A stretch of 54,718 nucleotides of DNA from an uncultured Clostridia bacterium. Lineage in GTDB: Bacteria; Bacillota; Clostridia; Christensenellales; Aristaeellaceae. Positions within the stretch are counted from its first letter, which is position 1; each line of letters opens with the position of its first letter. The DNA is taken from positions 1 through 54,718 of the forward strand of contig CAMJUL010000019.1 of the NCBI GenBank assembly GCA_946408995.1. The letters run 5' to 3'. The notes beneath the pieces are model-generated. The model was not told where the DNA came from. It saw nothing but the letters and a program-made list of their open reading frames with translations, and did no database searches. The position numbers and the translations under genes are program-made. This document shows, piece by piece, positions 52,453 through 54,718 of the stretch.

Positions 52453-54718
52453 TTATTTTTCCGCGCCGGTCAGCTTCAGCACGTCCAGCTGCAGGACGGG
52501 CCTCACCGCGGCCACGCTCTGGTTCAGGGCAAGGCCCAGGTCCGTTACGTAGCCGAAGCGGTCCACTACCCAGCTCTGCCCTTCGGTGCCGTCGTTCATC
52601 AGCCAGAAATTGCCGTATTCGGTCCAGGAGGCCAGGCGGTAGGGCCAGCGGGCCTTGCAGTATTCCGTGGCCTCGGTCTTGAGGGCGTATTTGTCCGTAA
52701 AGAGGGTCTGTGCTTCCTCCACGGTCAGCAGGCGGGCCCATTCGGGGCTTTGGCTGCCTTCCGTGCCCTCCACGGGCACCAGGGCGGCCTTTTCCTCCTC
52801 GGTAAAGGCGGCGGGGACAAAAACCTCGTTCAGCCAGGCGCGCAGGGCGCTGTCCGCCCAAACGGAGGCGTTGCCGAAATCGTTGTAGGCCATGGGCTCC
52901 AGGCTGCGGGCGCTGATGACGGTCAGAACGTTGTTTTCATTCCGGAGGACGATCCATTCGACGGGTTCAAAGGTGCTTTGGGTGCGGTTGTCCTGCTCCC
53001 AGGAGCCCATGAAGAGGCGTCCGCCCACGGGATAGAGCTGCTGGCGGAGGGAGGAAACCGTTTCGGTGGCGGTCTCCACGTTCTCCTCCAATTGGGCGAT
53101 GGTCTCCTCGCTTTCCTCCTTGAGCTGCTGGGCGGCGGCGATGGAGGCGTTCAGGGCGTCCTCCAGGCCGGCGATGCGCATTTCGGCCTCCTCGGCGGCT
53201 GCTTTGGCGGCGGCGCGGGTGTCCTCCAGTTCTTTTTCCAGGGCGGTCTTTTCGTCTGTCAGGATCCGGATGCGCTCCTTGTGGCCCAGCGCTTCCTCCT
53301 GGAGGGCCAGGAGCTCTTCGTCCAGGGCGGCCTTGGTTTCCTCAAAGGCCTTGACCCGTTCCTCGGCTTCGGCGTTCAGGGCGTCGATCTTTGTCTGGAG
53401 CGCGGCCTTTTCGGCTTCATACGCCTCTTTTCCCTGGGCGGCGGAGGCCTTGGCGCCGCTGAGCTGCTCCTGCAGGGCGGCGATGGTGCCCTGGTACTCC
53501 TCGCTGACCCGGGCCGCCTCCTGGCGCTGGGACTCCAGGTCCGCCTCCAGGGCGGCCAGACGGCCGATGGCCTCTTCCGCGGCGCGGGCGGCGGTCAGGT
53601 CGTTCTGAAGGGTGGCGATGGTGGCATCGGCCTCTTCCAGGGACACTTTGGCTTCCCTGCGGGTATCCTCCAGTTCCTTTTCCAGGGCCGCGATCTTCTG
53701 GGCCGTCTCCTCGGAATTGGTGGAGGAGGTGGTGTTCTTCTCCCGGGCTTCCGTCAGGGACGCCTCCAGGGAGGATATTTTGGCGTCGTATTCTTCCTTG
53801 GCCAATTTCGCGTCGCTCTGGAGCTGTTCCATTTCCTTTTCCAGCTCCTCGATGCGGCTCCCGGTTTCACGGGCGTTCAGGTCGGCGGTCTCCAGGTCTT
53901 TCCAGGCGGCGGCAAGACGGCTTTCCAGATCCGTGATCCGGCCGGTATAAGCTTCCTCCGCCTCTTTGGCCTTTTCCCGGGCCTCCTCCAGGTGGGCTTC
54001 CAGGGCCTCCACCTTGGCGGCGGCCTCCCTGGCGGCGGCATCGGCGTCCGCCTGGGCCTGGGTCAGCATGTCCTGCAGCTCCACGATCTTGCTGTCGGAG
54101 ACCCGTTTGGCCTCCCGGGCGCTGTCGGATTCCCGGGCAAGGCGGACTTCCAGCTCCTCGGCCTTGGCCGCCGCGGTTTTGGAATCGGCGACGGCGGTCT
54201 CCAGGCTGGCCTTGGCTGCCTCCAGGTCCCCCTCCAGAAGGGCGATCCGTTCGGAATACTCGGCCTTGGCGGCCTCCTGGGCCTCCTGGGCTTTGGACAG
54301 GGAGTCCTCAAGCTGGGTCAGCTTTTCCGTGGCCGTCCGGGCGGCGGTCTCCGCCTCGGAGCGGGTCTTTGTCAGCTGGGTCTGAAGCCCGCCGATGACC
54401 TCCTCCGCCTCCTGCCGGGCGGCGGCGGCGCTTTCCCGCTCCGCGTTCAGGCTGGATTGGATCTCCTCGGCTTTGCTTTCGGCGGCGCTGAGGGTCTCCT
54501 TGAGGCCGGAAATGGTCTCGGCTGCGTCGGCGGCGGCCTTTTCCGCGGCGGCCAGGGTGTCTGCCAGACGGCCCTCGGTATCCGTCAGACGGGATTGGGT
54601 ATCCGCCAGACGGCCCTCGGTGTCCGTCAGACGGGATTGGGTATCCGCCAGGCGGCCCTCGGTGTCCGTCAGCCTGCCCTCGGTATCCGTCAGGCGGGAC
54701 TGGGCGTCCGTCAGCCTG
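52453..54718 (-). CDS. Large coiled-coil protein with a C-terminal DUF6273-like domain (5' end outside window)
   Basis: The frame is open to the window edge, so 754 residues are seen and the N-terminus is missing. From the edge inward, about eight heptads of the type RLTDTEG/RLADTQS come first, then some 500 residues of nearly unbroken coiled coil rich in Ala, Glu, Lys and Leu, without Pro. The last 190 residues form a compact domain (FMGSWEQDNRTQSTFEPVEWIVL, ISARSLEPMAYND, WADSALRAWLNEVFVPAAFTEEE, FWLMNDG, AVRPVLQLD) of the DUF6273 type, which is common on secreted or surface proteins of gut Clostridia and has no known activity. Location cannot be decided without the N-terminus. Confidence 0.8.
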   Translation of the reverse strand, partial: RLTDAQSRLTDTEGRLTDTEGRLADTQSRLTDTEGRLADTQSRLTDTEGRLADTLAAAEKAAADAAETISGLKETLSAAESKAEEIQSSLNAERESAAAARQEAEEVIGGLQTQLTKTRSEAETAARTATEKLTQLEDSLSKAQEAQEAAKAEYSERIALLEGDLEAAKASLETAVADSKTAAAKAEELEVRLARESDSAREAKRVSDSKIVELQDMLTQAQADADAAAREAAAKVEALEAHLEEAREKAKEAEEAYTGRITDLESRLAAAWKDLETADLNARETGSRIEELEKEMEQLQSDAKLAKEEYDAKISSLEASLTEAREKNTTSSTNSEETAQKIAALEKELEDTRREAKVSLEEADATIATLQNDLTAARAAEEAIGRLAALEADLESQRQEAARVSEEYQGTIAALQEQLSGAKASAAQGKEAYEAEKAALQTKIDALNAEAEERVKAFEETKAALDEELLALQEEALGHKERIRILTDEKTALEKELEDTRAAAKAAAEEAEMRIAGLEDALNASIAAAQQLKEESEETIAQLEENVETATETVSSLRQQLYPVGGRLFMGSWEQDNRTQSTFEPVEWIVLRNENNVLTVISARSLEPMAYNDFGNASVWADSALRAWLNEVFVPAAFTEEEKAALVPVEGTEGSQSPEWARLLTVEEAQTLFTDKYALKTEATEYCKARWPYRLASWTEYGNFWLMNDGTEGQSWVVDRFGYVTDLGLALNQSVAAVRPVLQLDVLKLTGAEK
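54550..54717 (-). repeat. 21-bp tandem repeats coding for heptads
   Basis: About eight consecutive 21-bp units encode seven-residue repeats RL(T/A)D(T/A)(E/Q)(G/S). In the middle, two units alternate (RLTDTEG then RLADTQS), giving a 42-bp higher-order repeat. The array reaches the window edge and probably continues. Confidence 0.88.

Overview
The window reads as a chromosomal stretch of a GC-rich anaerobic Firmicute of the class Clostridia. The evidence is a pyruvate:ferredoxin oxidoreductase end, an ECF transporter module, the mutS-mutL-miaA-YnbB-like gene order, the TIGR03960/TIGR03936/RNase G trio, NfeD-FloA and YlbF. An Aristaeella/Christensenellales-type gut lineage would fit, but this is inference. 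Codons favour G or C at third positions, so long antisense shadow ORFs are common. No tRNA, rRNA, CRISPR array, prophage or insertion sequence was recognised.

Layout. 1-7.2 kb (+): the 3' end of nifJ; a membrane-anchored GH3 enzyme with permuted domains and a small membrane partner; a fused EcfA1-EcfA2 ATPase with EcfT; a GIY-YIG protein. 7.2-10 kb: an alpha/beta hydrolase (-) and a secreted S41-like protein (+). 10-19.1 kb (-): a five-gene oligopeptide ABC operon (oppA-B-C-D-F), then an ApbE-like membrane protein with degenerate motifs. 19.2-24.3 kb (-): obgE-yhbY, two exported proteins (phosphodiester glycosidase, metallo-beta-lactamase fold), an SH3 protein and a frameshifted secreted gene. 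24.4-25.6 kb (+): GtrA-like and a small membrane protein. 25.7-40.8 kb (-): a compact ten-gene run for RNA modification, RNA decay and mismatch repair: B12-type radical SAM, DUF2344, RNase G, miaB, ylbF, mutS, mutL, miaA, a PLP lyase and an M16C peptidase. 40.9-46.6 kb: a Gfo/Idh/MocA oxidoreductase, a nonsense-broken Ntn hydrolase, and a divergent pair of an FMN hydroxyacid dehydrogenase operon (-) and a FucO-like alcohol dehydrogenase (+). 46.66-48.1 kb (+): a SAM-clan riboswitch with a terminator, followed by an unknown gene and a small AAA ATPase. 48.2-52.3 kb (-): nfeD-floA-small membrane protein-LytTR regulator-proA. 52.4 kb to the end (-): a coiled-coil protein with heptad repeats, cut by the window edge.

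Most notable points. First, what looks like a SAM-I/IV-type riboswitch, with mutually exclusive P1 and antiterminator pairings, sits before two genes with no obvious link to methionine. Second, the opp system is atypical in three subunits: OppA appears circularly permuted, OppD carries about 250 extra residues inside its nucleotide-binding domain, and OppB has a large extra extracytoplasmic domain. Third, several proteins are remodelled: a permuted GH3 enzyme with a membrane anchor at each end, a YlbF with a five-cysteine tail beside miaB, an RNase G lacking its C-terminal part, and an ApbE-like protein lacking the family's metal/FAD motifs.
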